A stretch of 64,000 nucleotides of DNA from Nitrobacter hamburgensis X14 (GTDB lineage Bacteria > Pseudomonadota > Alphaproteobacteria > Rhizobiales > Xanthobacteraceae): assembly GCF_000013885.1 (NCBI RefSeq), contig NC_007964.1, forward strand, positions 124,001-188,000, read 5' to 3'. The position numbers and the translations under genes are program-made. Below, in pieces: positions 8,381-17,125 of the stretch (positions are counted from its first letter, which is position 1; each line of letters starts with the position of its first letter). The notes beneath the pieces were generated by a model. It made no database searches. It saw only the letters and a program-made list of their open reading frames with translations, and was not told the origin of the DNA.

Positions 8381-8989
8381 ATGGCGGTCTGGCGCGAACC
8401 AAAACCCCTGATCCTGGCATCGCAAAGCCGGGTGCGTCAGGCCTTGCTCGCCAATGCCGGCCTGTCATTCGAGGCAATTCCGGCCGCGATCGACGAGCGA
8501 GCGATTCAGCGGAGCTGTGGCCTGACCTCCGGCGCTGAGATCGCCGTTCGCCTGGCTTGCGAAAAAGCTCGTTACGTTTCGTTGCGCTCGCCCGGCCGCT
8601 ACGTCATCGGGGCGGATCAGACGCTCGAATGCGATGGCCGTCTGTTCAACAAACCGGACGGACGCGTGGGGGCGGCTGAACATCTGCGTGCGCTGTCCGG
8701 CCGGACTCACGCGCTGCACGCCGCTGTCGCGATCGTGCGCGACGGCAGGCAGCTGTTTGAATATGTATCGGTCGCCCGCATGACGATGCGGGAACTGAGC
8801 GAGGACACGATCGAGGCCTATCTGAACGCGGCTGGAGATGAGGTCACGGCCAGCGTCGGCGCCTATCAGCTTGAAAACCTGGGCGTCCATCTGTTCAGTC
8901 GGGTCGAAGGCGACCATTTTTCCATTCTTGGCTTGCCGTTATTGCCGCTGCTTGCTTTTTTGCGCAGTCAGGGGTTGCTGTCACTGTGA
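8381..8989 (+). CDS. maf: Maf-family nucleoside triphosphate pyrophosphatase
   Basis: A 202-residue member of the Maf/Ham1 fold family, which hydrolyses non-canonical or modified nucleoside triphosphates to monophosphates. It has the N-terminal LILASQSRVRQALL signature, a GADQTLECDGRLFNKP core with the catalytic aspartate, and a C-terminal SVGAYQLENLG segment. It lies 9 bp after the DUF299 gene and 16 bp before coaE, so the group is almost certainly co-transcribed. Which Maf substrate class it belongs to cannot be told from sequence alone. Confidence 0.9.
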   Translation: MAVWREPKPLILASQSRVRQALLANAGLSFEAIPAAIDERAIQRSCGLTSGAEIAVRLACEKARYVSLRSPGRYVIGADQTLECDGRLFNKPDGRVGAAEHLRALSGRTHALHAAVAIVRDGRQLFEYVSVARMTMRELSEDTIEAYLNAAGDEVTASVGAYQLENLGVHLFSRVEGDHFSILGLPLLPLLAFLRSQGLLSL

Positions 8990-9005
8990 TATCGGAAGTT
9001 CGGAC

Positions 9006-9605
9006 ATGCTGGTGCTTGGGCTGACCGGATCGATCGGAATGGGAAAATCGACCACCGCTGAGCTTTTTTCGGAAGCCGGGGTTCCGGTTTACGATGCAGA
9101 CGCGACCGTTCACAAAATTTATGAAGGAGAAGCGGCTCCGGCCATCGAGGCCGCGTTTCCCGGAACCACTGTCAACGGCAAAGTCGACCGCGAAAAGTTG
9201 TCGGCAAAGGTCGTGCACGACGCCGCGGCGATGAAGCGACTCGAGCAGATCGTGCATCCGATGTTACACGCCTACCGTCAGGCGTTTCTCGACCAGGCGG
9301 AGCAGTCCGGCGCGGCGGTGGCGGTGGTGGACGTGCCGCTGCTGTTTGAAACCGGCGGCGAAAAGCGTGTCGATGCGGTCGTCGTCGTTTCCACGACGCC
9401 GGAAGTGCAACGCGAGCGCATTCTGGCTCGGGGCAACATGACGGACGAAAAGCTGGACGCAATCCTGGCCCGGCAGTTGCCGGACGCTGAAAAGCGCAAG
9501 CGGGCGGATTTCGTAGTGGATACCTCGCACGGTCTTGATCACGTGCGCGCGCGAATCAGGGAAATCCTGGCCGAGGCTGCTAAAATGCCGCGGCGACGGC
9601 TCTGA
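9006..9605 (+). CDS. coaE: Dephospho-CoA kinase
   Basis: A 199-residue P-loop kinase catalysing the last step of coenzyme A synthesis, phosphorylation of the 3'-OH of dephospho-CoA. The Walker A motif GLTGSIGMGKST lies at the N-terminus, and DVPLLFETGGEK and RQLPDAEKRKRADFVVDTS are the family's substrate and lid motifs. The start is ATG giving MLVLGLTGSIGMG; an upstream in-frame extension overlaps maf and is rejected. A second CoA pathway gene, coaA, lies at 20237 in this window. Confidence 0.95.
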   Translation: MLVLGLTGSIGMGKSTTAELFSEAGVPVYDADATVHKIYEGEAAPAIEAAFPGTTVNGKVDREKLSAKVVHDAAAMKRLEQIVHPMLHAYRQAFLDQAEQSGAAVAVVDVPLLFETGGEKRVDAVVVVSTTPEVQRERILARGNMTDEKLDAILARQLPDAEKRKRADFVVDTSHGLDHVRARIREILAEAAKMPRRRL

Positions 9606-9627
9606 TTCTCAAGTTCAGCGGTAATCC

Positions 9628-10347
9628 ATGCGCGAAATCGTCCTCGATATTGAAACCACCGGACTGGACCCGCTGCGCGGCGATCGCGTGGTTGAGATCG
9701 GGTGCGTTGAAATCTTCAATCGCATGCCGACGGGGCAGACATTTCACCGCTACATCAATCCGGAACGCGATATGCCGCAGGAAGCGTTTGCGGTGCACGG
9801 CCTGTCGAGTGAGTTCCTTGCCGAGAAACCGCTATTTACGCATATCGTGGATGATTTTCTGGAATTTATTGGTGACGCGCCGCTGGTGATCCACAATGCA
9901 TCTTTCGATATCAGCTTCATCAATGCGGAACTCGATCGCCTCAAAATGCGGACGATCGGACGCGACCGGTTGGTGGATACGCTCCTGCTGGCGCGGCGGA
10001 AGCACCCAGGCGTGTCGAACCGGCTTGACGATCTCTGCTCGCGCTATGCCATTGACAACTCCCGCCGCACCAAACACGGCGCGTTGCTCGACGCCGAACT
10101 GCTTGCGGAAGTCTATATCGATCTGATCGGTGCGCGGCAGCCGCAACTGATCCTGGCGGAAACCGCGTCCCGTCGAACCGGCGGGACGCTGGATATGCCA
10201 AGACGTCAGCGAACTGTGCCTCTTGCGCCGCGCGTGACCGATGCCGACCGCATCGCACATCGGGACTTTGTCGCCACGCTCGGCGAGAAGGCGATCTGGA
10301 AGGAATTCGCCGGGACCGAGGCTTTGAAGCAGGCCGTTTCAGATTAG
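9628..10347 (+). CDS. dnaQ: DNA polymerase III epsilon subunit (proofreading exonuclease)
   Basis: A 239-residue 3'-5' exonuclease of the DEDDh family. ExoI is VLDIETTGLDP (D7, E9), ExoII is IHNASFDISFINAEL, and ExoIII contains HGALLDAELLAEVY with the catalytic histidine and aspartate. It proofreads for the polymerase III core. The length matches E. coli DnaQ. It is the last gene of the DUF299-maf-coaE-dnaQ cluster and converges on secB, the two stops being joined by a palindromic repeat that probably ends both transcripts. Confidence 0.95.
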   Translation: MREIVLDIETTGLDPLRGDRVVEIGCVEIFNRMPTGQTFHRYINPERDMPQEAFAVHGLSSEFLAEKPLFTHIVDDFLEFIGDAPLVIHNASFDISFINAELDRLKMRTIGRDRLVDTLLLARRKHPGVSNRLDDLCSRYAIDNSRRTKHGALLDAELLAEVYIDLIGARQPQLILAETASRRTGGTLDMPRRQRTVPLAPRVTDADRIAHRDFVATLGEKAIWKEFAGTEALKQAVSD

Positions 10348-10448
10348 AGCGTTTTCGAGCGAAGTGGGCACCGGTTCGCGTGAAGAAAACGCGTCAAATC
10401 AAAATCATAGAGCCTCGCTTCTGATTCCATCAGAAGCGAAAACGCTCT
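10346..10448. repeat. Palindromic intergenic repeat, full-length copy (family member 1)
   Basis: A 103-bp element bounded by perfect 12-bp inverted repeats AGAGCGTTTTCG / CGAAAACGCTCT. It overlaps the stop codons of convergent dnaQ and secB. The inner sequence GAAGTGGGCACCGGTTCGCG and a second hairpin (CGCTTCTGATTCC facing ATCAGAAGCG) are shared with copies at 42729, 46022, 48893, 56373 and 57489. It probably acts as a bidirectional terminator; the mode of dispersal is unknown. Confidence 0.8.
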
Positions 10449-10926
10449 AGCTCGGCTTTTGTTGCACCGCAGCCTGCCGTTCCATATTTTGCCGAAACAT
10501 GCCTACGAAGTCGACCGGATCCAGCATCAGTGGTGGAAATCCGCCGTCGCGAACCGCCGTCGCAATAATCTCGCGAGCGAACGGGAACAGAAGCCGCGGG
10601 CACTCGATCATGACCAGCGGGGGCAGGTTTTCCTGCGGGACGTTGACGATCCGGAACAGGCCCGCATAGGCCAGTTCGAAGCGAAACATCAGCTTGTCGT
10701 TATGTTCGGCCTTGCCCTCGACCGTAAGCGTCACTTCGAATTCGTCCTGCGCCACATTGTTGGCGTTAACGTTGATCTGAACACTGATCGACGGCGGCTT
10801 CTGCTGAGGGGCGAGCGAAGACGGTGCATTGGGATTCTCGAAAGAGAGGTCCTTGGTGTACTGCGCCAGCACATTCAGCTGGGGTGAAGGGGCTCCCTCG
10901 GGAGGTGTGCCGTTGCCGTTGGTCAT
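10447..10926 (-). CDS. secB: Protein-export chaperone SecB
   Basis: A 159-residue cytosolic tetrameric chaperone that keeps preproteins unfolded and delivers them to SecA. Family signatures include QYTKDLSFENP near residue 20, NVNANNVAQDEFEVTL, and CPRLLFPFAREIIATAVRDGGFPPLMLDPVDF, here quoted in overlapping parts only as landmarks: CPRLLFPFARE and GGFPPLMLDPVDF. The C-terminal helix contains FRQNMERQ. The chosen ATG gives MTNGNGTPPEG; an upstream extension of the open frame lacks similarity. It is divergent from the Tim44-like gene across a 452-bp gap. Confidence 0.95.
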   Translation of the reverse strand: MTNGNGTPPEGAPSPQLNVLAQYTKDLSFENPNAPSSLAPQQKPPSISVQINVNANNVAQDEFEVTLTVEGKAEHNDKLMFRFELAYAGLFRIVNVPQENLPPLVMIECPRLLFPFAREIIATAVRDGGFPPLMLDPVDFVGMFRQNMERQAAVQQKPS

Positions 10927-11378
10927 GGATGTCTCTCCTGGAACGTTCAAGCGAGGCCTGTGATGATGCGCCTGCTCGAGGGGGCAAAGTGCCGCGTCGG
11001 GGCGAGTGGCTATCATAAGCCTGCCGCTGTCCACAAGGACGGCGGACGCGCCGGGCAGTCTCGGGTCCCTCGGCCGGCGCCGCGGTCTCGCGTAGCCTCG
11101 GATATTCGGAAACCGCCGCCTTTTGCGCTGCCCAGTGGCTCAAACTGTTGAGGGGAACGCGTTTTCTCCCTGCAATCTGAATTTCCCCTTTGATCGGAAA
11201 CGCGCTATTATTTGCCGAAGCTGGCAGTCAATGAGACCGCTCCTTGATCCCGTTCGTCGAGCCAGGCGCCCTTGGCTGGACCGGGTTTCGTACCTACCTC
11301 TACAGGAACAGGGCTGTCTGACGCGAACCTGTGGCCCACGCTGGACGAGATCCAGACCGATCAGAAAGTGAAGACGAC
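10927..11378. other. Divergent intergenic region, secB / Tim44-like
   Basis: A 452-bp region holding the promoters of two divergent genes. I see no convincing open reading frame, repeat or structured RNA in it, apart from a mildly AT-rich stretch around 11170-11215. Confidence 0.5.
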
Positions 11379-12083
11379 GTGGATATTTACACCATCATTT
11401 TCCTGGCGCTGGCGGTTTTTATCTTCCTGCGTCTGCGCAGCGTCCTAGGACAGCGCACAGGAAGTGAGCGTCCGCCTTACGACCGTGCTACGCGGGAAGT
11501 CCTGCATGGTACGCAGGACAAGAACGTTGTCCCGATGGCAGGTCCCGTGATCGATCAGGCGTCGTCGGCGCCCACGGCCGATGCGGCGTCCACCCCCGAT
11601 CGCTGGAAAAATCTGGCCGAGCCCGGCACGCCCCTCGCCCTCGGACTCGATGCCATTGCGGCTCATGATTCGTCCTTCGATCCGAAGCATTTCATCAGCG
11701 GCGCACGTAGTGCCTATGAGATGATCGTACTGGCATTCGCCAACGGGGATCGCCGGACTTTGAAGGATCTTCTGTCGTCGGACGTCTATGAAAGCTTTGA
11801 TGCCGCCATCAAGGATCGGGAGAAACTCGAACAGAAAACGGAAACGCGATTTGTCTCAATCGACAAGGTCGAGTTGATCGGTGCGGAATTGAGGGATAGT
11901 GCGGAGCAATTGACCGTTCGTTTCATTTCGCAGATGATTTCGATGACCCGCGACAAGACCGGAGCAATCGTCGACGGAAATCCTGAGAAGATTTCCGATA
12001 TCACCGATGTTTGGACGTTTGCCCGCGATATCCCTTCGCGCGATCCGAACTGGAAACTGGTTGGCACCGGCAGCACCGACTGA
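11379..12083 (+). CDS. Tim44-like inner-membrane adaptor (TimA family)
   Basis: A 234-residue protein with one N-terminal membrane anchor (YTIIFLALAVFIFLRLRSVL) followed by a linker and a Tim44/MRPL45-like C-terminal domain (from about residue 95, SFDPKHFISGARSAYEMIVLA onward in part). Bacterial homologs are related to the mitochondrial import component Tim44; a role in membrane-protein handling is inferred. The start is GTG (VDIYTIIF), with AGTGAAG upstream; the extra upstream residues in the open frame are hydrophilic and unlikely. It is followed after 10 bp by mltA. The same neighbourhood (secB-timA-mltA-smr) occurs in relatives. Confidence 0.88.
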   Translation: MDIYTIIFLALAVFIFLRLRSVLGQRTGSERPPYDRATREVLHGTQDKNVVPMAGPVIDQASSAPTADAASTPDRWKNLAEPGTPLALGLDAIAAHDSSFDPKHFISGARSAYEMIVLAFANGDRRTLKDLLSSDVYESFDAAIKDREKLEQKTETRFVSIDKVELIGAELRDSAEQLTVRFISQMISMTRDKTGAIVDGNPEKISDITDVWTFARDIPSRDPNWKLVGTGSTD

Positions 12084-12093
12084 CCTTTATCGG

Positions 12094-13596
12094 TTGAAAA
12101 GGTGCGCCGTCGGATTTTGCGTGGCCGCCGCGCTTGTGCCTGTCGCGGTCGAAGCTCATGACACCCGTCATCGTCCGGCCTGGCCGCTCGAGATCGCGGG
12201 CGGCCAATATATACCGGTCTCATGGGCCGAGATCGCCGGCTGGAACGACGACAATCATCTTGATGCATTCAAGGCTTTTCGCGCGAGCTGCCGTGCGGTC
12301 ACCGCACGACGGATCTCGGCCGTCGGCCAGAAGGCGCTCGGCACATCATTGCGAGAGCCGTGCCGCGTCGCGAAGATGGCGGCTATATCGGACGATGCCA
12401 AAGCCCGCGCCTTCTTCGAAACCCGTTTCCGGGCGGTGCGAATTTCACGTCTCGGCGAAACCGACGGCTTTGTCACCGGCTATTACGAGCCGATCATCGA
12501 CGGATCGCGCACCAGGACGGATACCTACACCGTGCCGGTTTATCGGCGTCCCTCGAATCTTTTCGTCCGGGGGTTCACGCAGGGCGCACCGAGCCTGCCG
12601 AACAGCGGGCCGGTGTATCGCAAGATCGGCCGCCGAAAGCTGGTGCCCTACTATGATCGCGCTGAAATCGAGGATGGCGCGATCGCGGGCCGCGGCCTCG
12701 AAATCTGCTGGCTCAAGAGCCAGACCGATCTGCTCTTCACGCAAATCCAAGGCTCCGCGCGAGTTCGGCTCGAGGATGGCTCGACCATACGCATCAACTA
12801 CGATTCCTATAACGGATATCCCTATACCGCGGTCGGTCGTATCCTGATCGAGCGCAACATCGTCCCGAAAGATCAGATGTCGATGCAACGCATCAGGCAG
12901 TGGATGAATGAGAACCCGGATGGCGCTATCGAGCTGCGCCGCCAGAACCGGTCATATGTCTTCTTCCGCGAGGTGAAGCTTTCGGACAACGACGAGGCGG
13001 TCGGTGCACAGGGCGTGCCGCTGGCGCCGGGCCGGTCGATCGCGGTCGATAAATCGCTACATGTCTACGGCACGCCATTCTTCATCGAAGGCGAATTGCC
13101 GATCGAATCCGAGCAGGCGAAAACGCCGTTCCATCGACTGATGATCGCGCAGGATACCGGCTCGGCGATTCTTGGTCCGGCCCGCGCGGACCTTTACTTC
13201 GGCGCAGGTCCGGAAGCGGGGCGCGTGTCGGGCCGCCTGCGGCACAATATGCAGTTCGTGATGCTGGTTCCGAACAGCCTCGATCCCGTCGCCCGCGGCA
13301 GAACCATGCCGCTTCCGGAAACCCGGCCGTCGGCAAGGATCGCAAAACTGTTTCCGCAGAAGAAGAACCAGAAGCCGGACGATCCCAAGGTCGCCCCACA
13401 GCAGTCTGCACCGTCCGCGGTCGTCCCGGCGGGCCAGCCGGCCAGGGCTGCTCTCGTGTCCGCGGCGAAAGCTGCGCCGCCAGAAGCCGTTCCGCTCCCG
13501 GCAGTTCGGCCCGAAGTGATGCCCGGTCCCCATCAAGCGCGACGTCACTATCATCGCCGCCACCATCGTCATGAGCGACGTCGTAACCCACGATGA
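12094..13596 (+). CDS. mltA: Membrane-bound lytic murein transglycosylase A-like protein
   Basis: A 500-residue periplasmic transglycosylase with a signal peptide (KRCAVGFCVAAALVPVAVEA). The MltA domain contains VTGYYEPIIDG and FTQIQGSARVRLEDG, followed by a 3D domain (IAQDTGSAILGPARADLYFG) with the catalytic aspartate region. It cleaves peptidoglycan strands to 1,6-anhydromuropeptides. No ATG lies at the signal peptide; the best start is TTG at 12094, 10 bp after the Tim44-like stop. The last 130 residues are a Pro/Ala-rich linker ending in a His/Arg-rich tail (RRHYHRRHHRHERRR), which E. coli MltA lacks. Its stop overlaps the smr start (ATGA). Confidence 0.88.
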   Translation: MKRCAVGFCVAAALVPVAVEAHDTRHRPAWPLEIAGGQYIPVSWAEIAGWNDDNHLDAFKAFRASCRAVTARRISAVGQKALGTSLREPCRVAKMAAISDDAKARAFFETRFRAVRISRLGETDGFVTGYYEPIIDGSRTRTDTYTVPVYRRPSNLFVRGFTQGAPSLPNSGPVYRKIGRRKLVPYYDRAEIEDGAIAGRGLEICWLKSQTDLLFTQIQGSARVRLEDGSTIRINYDSYNGYPYTAVGRILIERNIVPKDQMSMQRIRQWMNENPDGAIELRRQNRSYVFFREVKLSDNDEAVGAQGVPLAPGRSIAVDKSLHVYGTPFFIEGELPIESEQAKTPFHRLMIAQDTGSAILGPARADLYFGAGPEAGRVSGRLRHNMQFVMLVPNSLDPVARGRTMPLPETRPSARIAKLFPQKKNQKPDDPKVAPQQSAPSAVVPAGQPARAALVSAAKAAPPEAVPLPAVRPEVMPGPHQARRHYHRRHHRHERRRNPR

Positions 13597-14183
13597 AACG
13601 GTTGCCCCCTCGAATATCGGATCTGCCAGCGCCGTCGCGGCGTCGGCGTGCGTTGACCGGCGAAGAGCGCGAATTATGGGAAAGCGTCGCGAAACAAGCA
13701 AAGCCGCTGCGGAAAACGGCCCGGCTCTGGACGTCGCTGGAAGGGGCTTTGTCCGGCGCGCCCGACCCGGCCCGCGAAGCGGCAGCGAAAGCCGTTGCAG
13801 TCGCGCCAGCGAACCTCAAACCTTCAAGACCGGTACCGCCGCCATTGACGCTGCTCAGCCGGCGCGAGCGCGCGCGATTGTCACGTGGCAAACAGGATAT
13901 CGAGGCGCGGATCGATCTGCACGGCATGACGCAGGCCCGCGCCCATCGGGCGCTGCACAACTTTCTGCTGCGCGCCAGCGGCGACGGCCTGCGGTTTGTC
14001 CTCGTCATCACCGGCAAGGGCCGGGCGGCTGGTCTCGACCCCAGCCGCGGCATCCTGCGCCAGCAGGTCCCGGAATGGCTCGGGCTTCCCGAGTTTCGCA
14101 CGCTCGTGGTGGGATTCGAACAGGCCCATATCGGCCACGGCGGCGAAGGCGCGCTTTATGTGCGTGTGCGGCGGCGCCGTTAG
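13593..14183 (+). CDS. Smr/MutS2 C-terminal domain protein
   Basis: A 196-residue protein with a basic N-terminal half and a C-terminal Smr domain (IDLHGMTQARAH, then VLVITGKG and GILRQQVPEWL). Smr domains have nuclease or nicking activity on DNA or RNA; stand-alone proteins such as SmrB act in ribosome rescue in E. coli, but the substrate here is unknown. It overlaps mltA by four bases, implying translational coupling. It converges on hslU across two hairpins. Confidence 0.88.
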   Translation: MKRLPPRISDLPAPSRRRRALTGEERELWESVAKQAKPLRKTARLWTSLEGALSGAPDPAREAAAKAVAVAPANLKPSRPVPPPLTLLSRRERARLSRGKQDIEARIDLHGMTQARAHRALHNFLLRASGDGLRFVLVITGKGRAAGLDPSRGILRQQVPEWLGLPEFRTLVVGFEQAHIGHGGEGALYVRVRRRR

Positions 14184-14279
14184 AGTCTGTTTCACCTGCG
14201 TTGAATCAGACTCTAACCTTATCCTTTTGTTTGAGCATGATCTTATCCGAAAACCGGTTTCCACTTCGGGATCATGCTC
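14181..14279. repeat. Two hairpins between convergent smr and hslU
   Basis: The first palindrome is TAGAGTCTG / CAGACTCTA at 14181-14215. The second has arms GAGCATGATC / GATCATGCTC at 14233-14279 with an inner CCGAA / TTCGG. The second type recurs at 16439-16485. They probably act as a bidirectional terminator and belong to a dispersed intergenic repeat class. Confidence 0.7.
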
Positions 14280-14298
14280 CAGGTGCTCAGCTGCGCTC

Positions 14299-15600
14299 TC
14301 AAAGAATAAACCGGCTCAGGTCAGCGTTCTTGGCGAGGTCGCCGATATGCTTCTGGACATATCCGGCGTCGATACGAACCGTTTCGCCGTTGCGATCGGG
14401 GGCCGAGAATGAAATGTCGTCGAGCACGCGTTCCATGACGGTCTGTAACCGTCGCGCACCGATGTTCTCGACCGTCGAGTTCACCGCGACCGCGATATCC
14501 GCCAGCGCATCGATGGCATCGTCGGTGATGTCGAGCGTGACGCCCTCGGTCTGCATCAATGCGACGTACTGCTTGATGAGGGAGGCCTCGGGTTCGGTCA
14601 GGATGCGCCGCATGTCGTTGCGCGTCAGAGCGTCCAGTTCGACGCGGATCGGCAGCCGGCCCTGCAATTCGGGCAGCAGATCCGACGGCTTGGCAATGTG
14701 AAACGCCCCTGACGCGATGAACAGGATATGGTCTGTTTTCACCGCACCGTGTTTGGTGGAGACCGTCGTTCCCTCGATCAGCGGCAGCAGGTCGCGCTGC
14801 ACGCCTTCGCGCGACACGTCGCCGCCGCTGCGGCCGTCACGCACGCAGATCTTGTCGATCTCGTCGAGAAACACGATGCCGTTGTTCTCGACGGCCGCGA
14901 TCGCTTCCTGCGTGAGCTGATCGCTGTCGAGCAGCTTGTCGGATTCCTCGTTGACCAGGATTTCATAGGAGTCGACAACGGTCAGCCGGCGGGTCTTGGT
15001 CCGACCGCCCATCTTGCCGAAAATATCGCCGATCGAGATCGCGCCGACCTGCGCTCCGGGCATGCCCGGAATCTCGAACATCGGTGCGCCGCCGGACGAT
15101 TGCGTCTCGATCTCGATTTCCTTGTCGTTGAGGTCGCCGGCCCGCAGCTTCCTGCGAAAGGAATCGCGCGTTGCGGCGCTCGCATTGGCGCCGACCAGGG
15201 CATCGAGAACGCGCTCCTCCGCGGCAAGCTGCGCGCGCGCCTGTACGTCCTTGCGCTTGCGCTCGCGGGTCTGGCCGATCGCGACCTCCACCAGATCGCG
15301 GACGATCTGTTCGACGTCGCGTCCGACGTATCCCACTTCGGTGAACTTCGTGGCCTCAACCTTGATGAAGGGCGCGTTGGCAAGCTTTGCCAGCCGTCGC
15401 GCGATCTCCGTCTTGCCGACGCCGGTCGGGCCGATCATCAGGATGTTCTTCGGCAGCACCTCCTCGCGCATCGATCCGGTCAACTGCTGGCGCCGCCAGC
15501 GATTGCGCAAGGCGATGGAGACGGCGCGCTTGGCGTCGGTCTGGCCGACGATGAAACGGTCGAGTTCGGAAACGATTTCGCGAGGGGAGAAGTGCGTCAT
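14299..15600 (-). CDS. hslU: ATP-dependent protease ATPase subunit HslU (ClpY)
   Basis: A 433-residue AAA+ unfoldase that feeds substrates to HslV. Features are N-terminal SPREIVSELDRFIVGQ, Walker A GPTGVGKTE near residue 58, an inserted I domain (about 110-240, containing IPGMPGAQVGAISIGDIF), Walker B GIVFLDEIDKI, and a C-terminus ending LSRFIL, which in the family inserts between HslV subunits. The ATG gives MTHFSPREIV; an upstream 23-codon extension is rejected because the family starts here. hslV lies upstream on the same strand, with an 82-bp gap. Confidence 0.96.
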   Translation of the reverse strand: MTHFSPREIVSELDRFIVGQTDAKRAVSIALRNRWRRQQLTGSMREEVLPKNILMIGPTGVGKTEIARRLAKLANAPFIKVEATKFTEVGYVGRDVEQIVRDLVEVAIGQTRERKRKDVQARAQLAAEERVLDALVGANASAATRDSFRRKLRAGDLNDKEIEIETQSSGGAPMFEIPGMPGAQVGAISIGDIFGKMGGRTKTRRLTVVDSYEILVNEESDKLLDSDQLTQEAIAAVENNGIVFLDEIDKICVRDGRSGGDVSREGVQRDLLPLIEGTTVSTKHGAVKTDHILFIASGAFHIAKPSDLLPELQGRLPIRVELDALTRNDMRRILTEPEASLIKQYVALMQTEGVTLDITDDAIDALADIAVAVNSTVENIGARRLQTVMERVLDDISFSAPDRNGETVRIDAGYVQKHIGDLAKNADLSRFIL

Positions 15601-15682
15601 GATCTCGAAGATAGGTTGAATCGTGGTGGGAACAAGCAATCGGGTCGTTCGCGTGCGAGCGGAATGCACAGTCCGGCATCGC

Positions 15683-16237
15683 TCAATCCGTGGACAACGT
15701 CTCGATCGTCAGGTTTCGGTTGGTATAAACGCAGATGTCGGCGGCGATATCGAGTGAGCGGCGGACAATCGTTTCCGCATCCTTGTCGGAATCGATCAAC
15801 GCCCGCGCGGCGGAAAGCGCGTAGTTTCCGCCGGAGCCGATCGCCATCACGCCGGCCTCCGGCTCCAGAACGTCCCCGGTGCCGGTCAGGACCAGCGACA
15901 CGTCCTTGTCTGCGACGAGCATCATGGCTTCGAGCCGCCGCAGATAGCGGTCGGTGCGCCAGTCCTTGGCGAGTTCGACCGCGGCGCGGGTGAGCTGGCC
16001 GGGGTACTGCTCGAGTTTGCTCTCCAGCCGTTCGAACAGGGTGAAGGCATCGGCGGTGGCGCCGGCGAACCCGCCGATCACGTCGCCTTTTCCGAGCTTC
16101 CGGACCTTCTTCGCGTTGGATTTGATGACGGTCTGTCCGATCGAGACCTGGCCGTCTCCGCCAATAACGACCTTGCCGCCCTTGCGGACGGTCAGGATCG
16201 TGGTGCCGTGCCACACCTCCGGCTGTGATGCTTGCAT
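15683..16237 (-). CDS. hslV: ATP-dependent protease proteolytic subunit HslV (ClpQ)
   Basis: A 184-residue threonine protease related to the proteasome beta subunit. Processing is expected before T12 (HGTTILTVRKGG), which becomes the N-terminal nucleophile. The GDGQVSIGQT and IGSGGNYALSAARAL motifs are typical. It forms a dodecamer capped by HslU, encoded just downstream. The start is ATG giving MQASQPEVWHGTT, with AAGGGG upstream. Confidence 0.96.
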   Translation of the reverse strand: MQASQPEVWHGTTILTVRKGGKVVIGGDGQVSIGQTVIKSNAKKVRKLGKGDVIGGFAGATADAFTLFERLESKLEQYPGQLTRAAVELAKDWRTDRYLRRLEAMMLVADKDVSLVLTGTGDVLEPEAGVMAIGSGGNYALSAARALIDSDKDAETIVRRSLDIAADICVYTNRNLTIETLSTD

Positions 16238-16438
16238 CTGAACCCCTTCATGATCCGCCAGATTTAGGCGTTGCGGCGCGGCGTTGCAATCGGCGTTCGA
16301 TTTACGCGGATTCCGGCCACCATAGTCCGAAGAACATCGCCAAAGTGCATCATCCCGCAGTAGCGAAGGAGGCGTGAGCCTGTTAAAAGAGCCTGGTTTT
16401 ACCGGGCGCGGTCAGGCTGCGCTCCGGATCGTTAAATG

Positions 16439-16485
16439 GCGCATGATCTTATCGCCAACCGCTCACACTTTGGCGGATCATGCGC
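16439..16485. repeat. Hairpin upstream of hisB
   Basis: A 47-base imperfect palindrome with arms GCGCATGATC / GATCATGCGC and an inner CGCCAA / TTGGCG pair. It resembles the second hairpin at 14233-14279 and sits 20 bases before the hisB start, so it could affect hisB translation or end an upstream transcript. Confidence 0.6.
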
Positions 16486-16505
16486 GACGTGGAGAGCCCT
16501 TTTTC

Positions 16506-17099
16506 ATGCGCACGGCGACCATCAAGCGCAAAACCAAGGAAACCGACATCGAGGTCGCGGTAAATCTCGATGGCTCCGGTGTGTCCAGCGTTGCGACCGG
16601 CATCGGCTTTTTTGACCACATGCTGGATCTGCTTGCCCGCCATTCGCGTATCGACATCATGGTCAAGGCCGACGGCGACCTCCACGTCGATTATCACCAC
16701 ACCACGGAAGATGTCGGTATCGCGCTGGGCCAGGCGGTGAAGCAGGCGCTCGGCACGATGGCCGGCATCACCCGCTATGCCTGCGCCCATATGCCCATGG
16801 ACGAGACGCTGTCCCGTGTCGTGATCGACATTTCGGGGCGCCCGATGCTCGTGTTCAAGGTCGAGTTCCCACGCGACAAGATAGGTGAATTCGACACGGA
16901 GCTGGTGCGGGAATGGTTCAATGCCTTTGCGGTCAATGCGGGCGTGACTTTGCACGTTGAGACCCTATATGGCGAGAACAGCCATCATATCGCCGAATCC
17001 TGCTTCAAGGGTCTGGCGCGGGCGCTTCGTGCGGCGGTGGCGATCGATCCGCGCGCTGCGGGCGAAGTGCCATCAACAAAGGGTCAGCTCGGCGGCTGA
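16506..17099 (+). CDS. hisB: Imidazoleglycerol-phosphate dehydratase
   Basis: A 197-residue manganese enzyme that dehydrates imidazoleglycerol phosphate in histidine synthesis. It has the twin metal-binding segments GFFDHMLDLLARHSRID and DYHHTTEDVGIALGQA, and later GENSHHIAESCFKGLARALR. The length is that of the monofunctional enzyme, with no phosphatase domain. The ATG is MRTATIKRKTKE; an in-frame extension upstream runs through the hairpin and is rejected. It begins the hisB-DUF2628-hisH-hisA-hisF-hisE series. Confidence 0.96.
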   Translation: MRTATIKRKTKETDIEVAVNLDGSGVSSVATGIGFFDHMLDLLARHSRIDIMVKADGDLHVDYHHTTEDVGIALGQAVKQALGTMAGITRYACAHMPMDETLSRVVIDISGRPMLVFKVEFPRDKIGEFDTELVREWFNAFAVNAGVTLHVETLYGENSHHIAESCFKGLARALRAAVAIDPRAAGEVPSTKGQLGG

Positions 17100-17125
17100 C
17101 CGTCCTGTTGTCGGCGGAGAGTGCA

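Noticed and set aside
13571..14701. A 376-codon frame covering smr and part of hslU antisense
   Set aside because: smr in the neighbouring frame has a clear Smr domain and an ATGA overlap with mltA; the long frame has no family signature.
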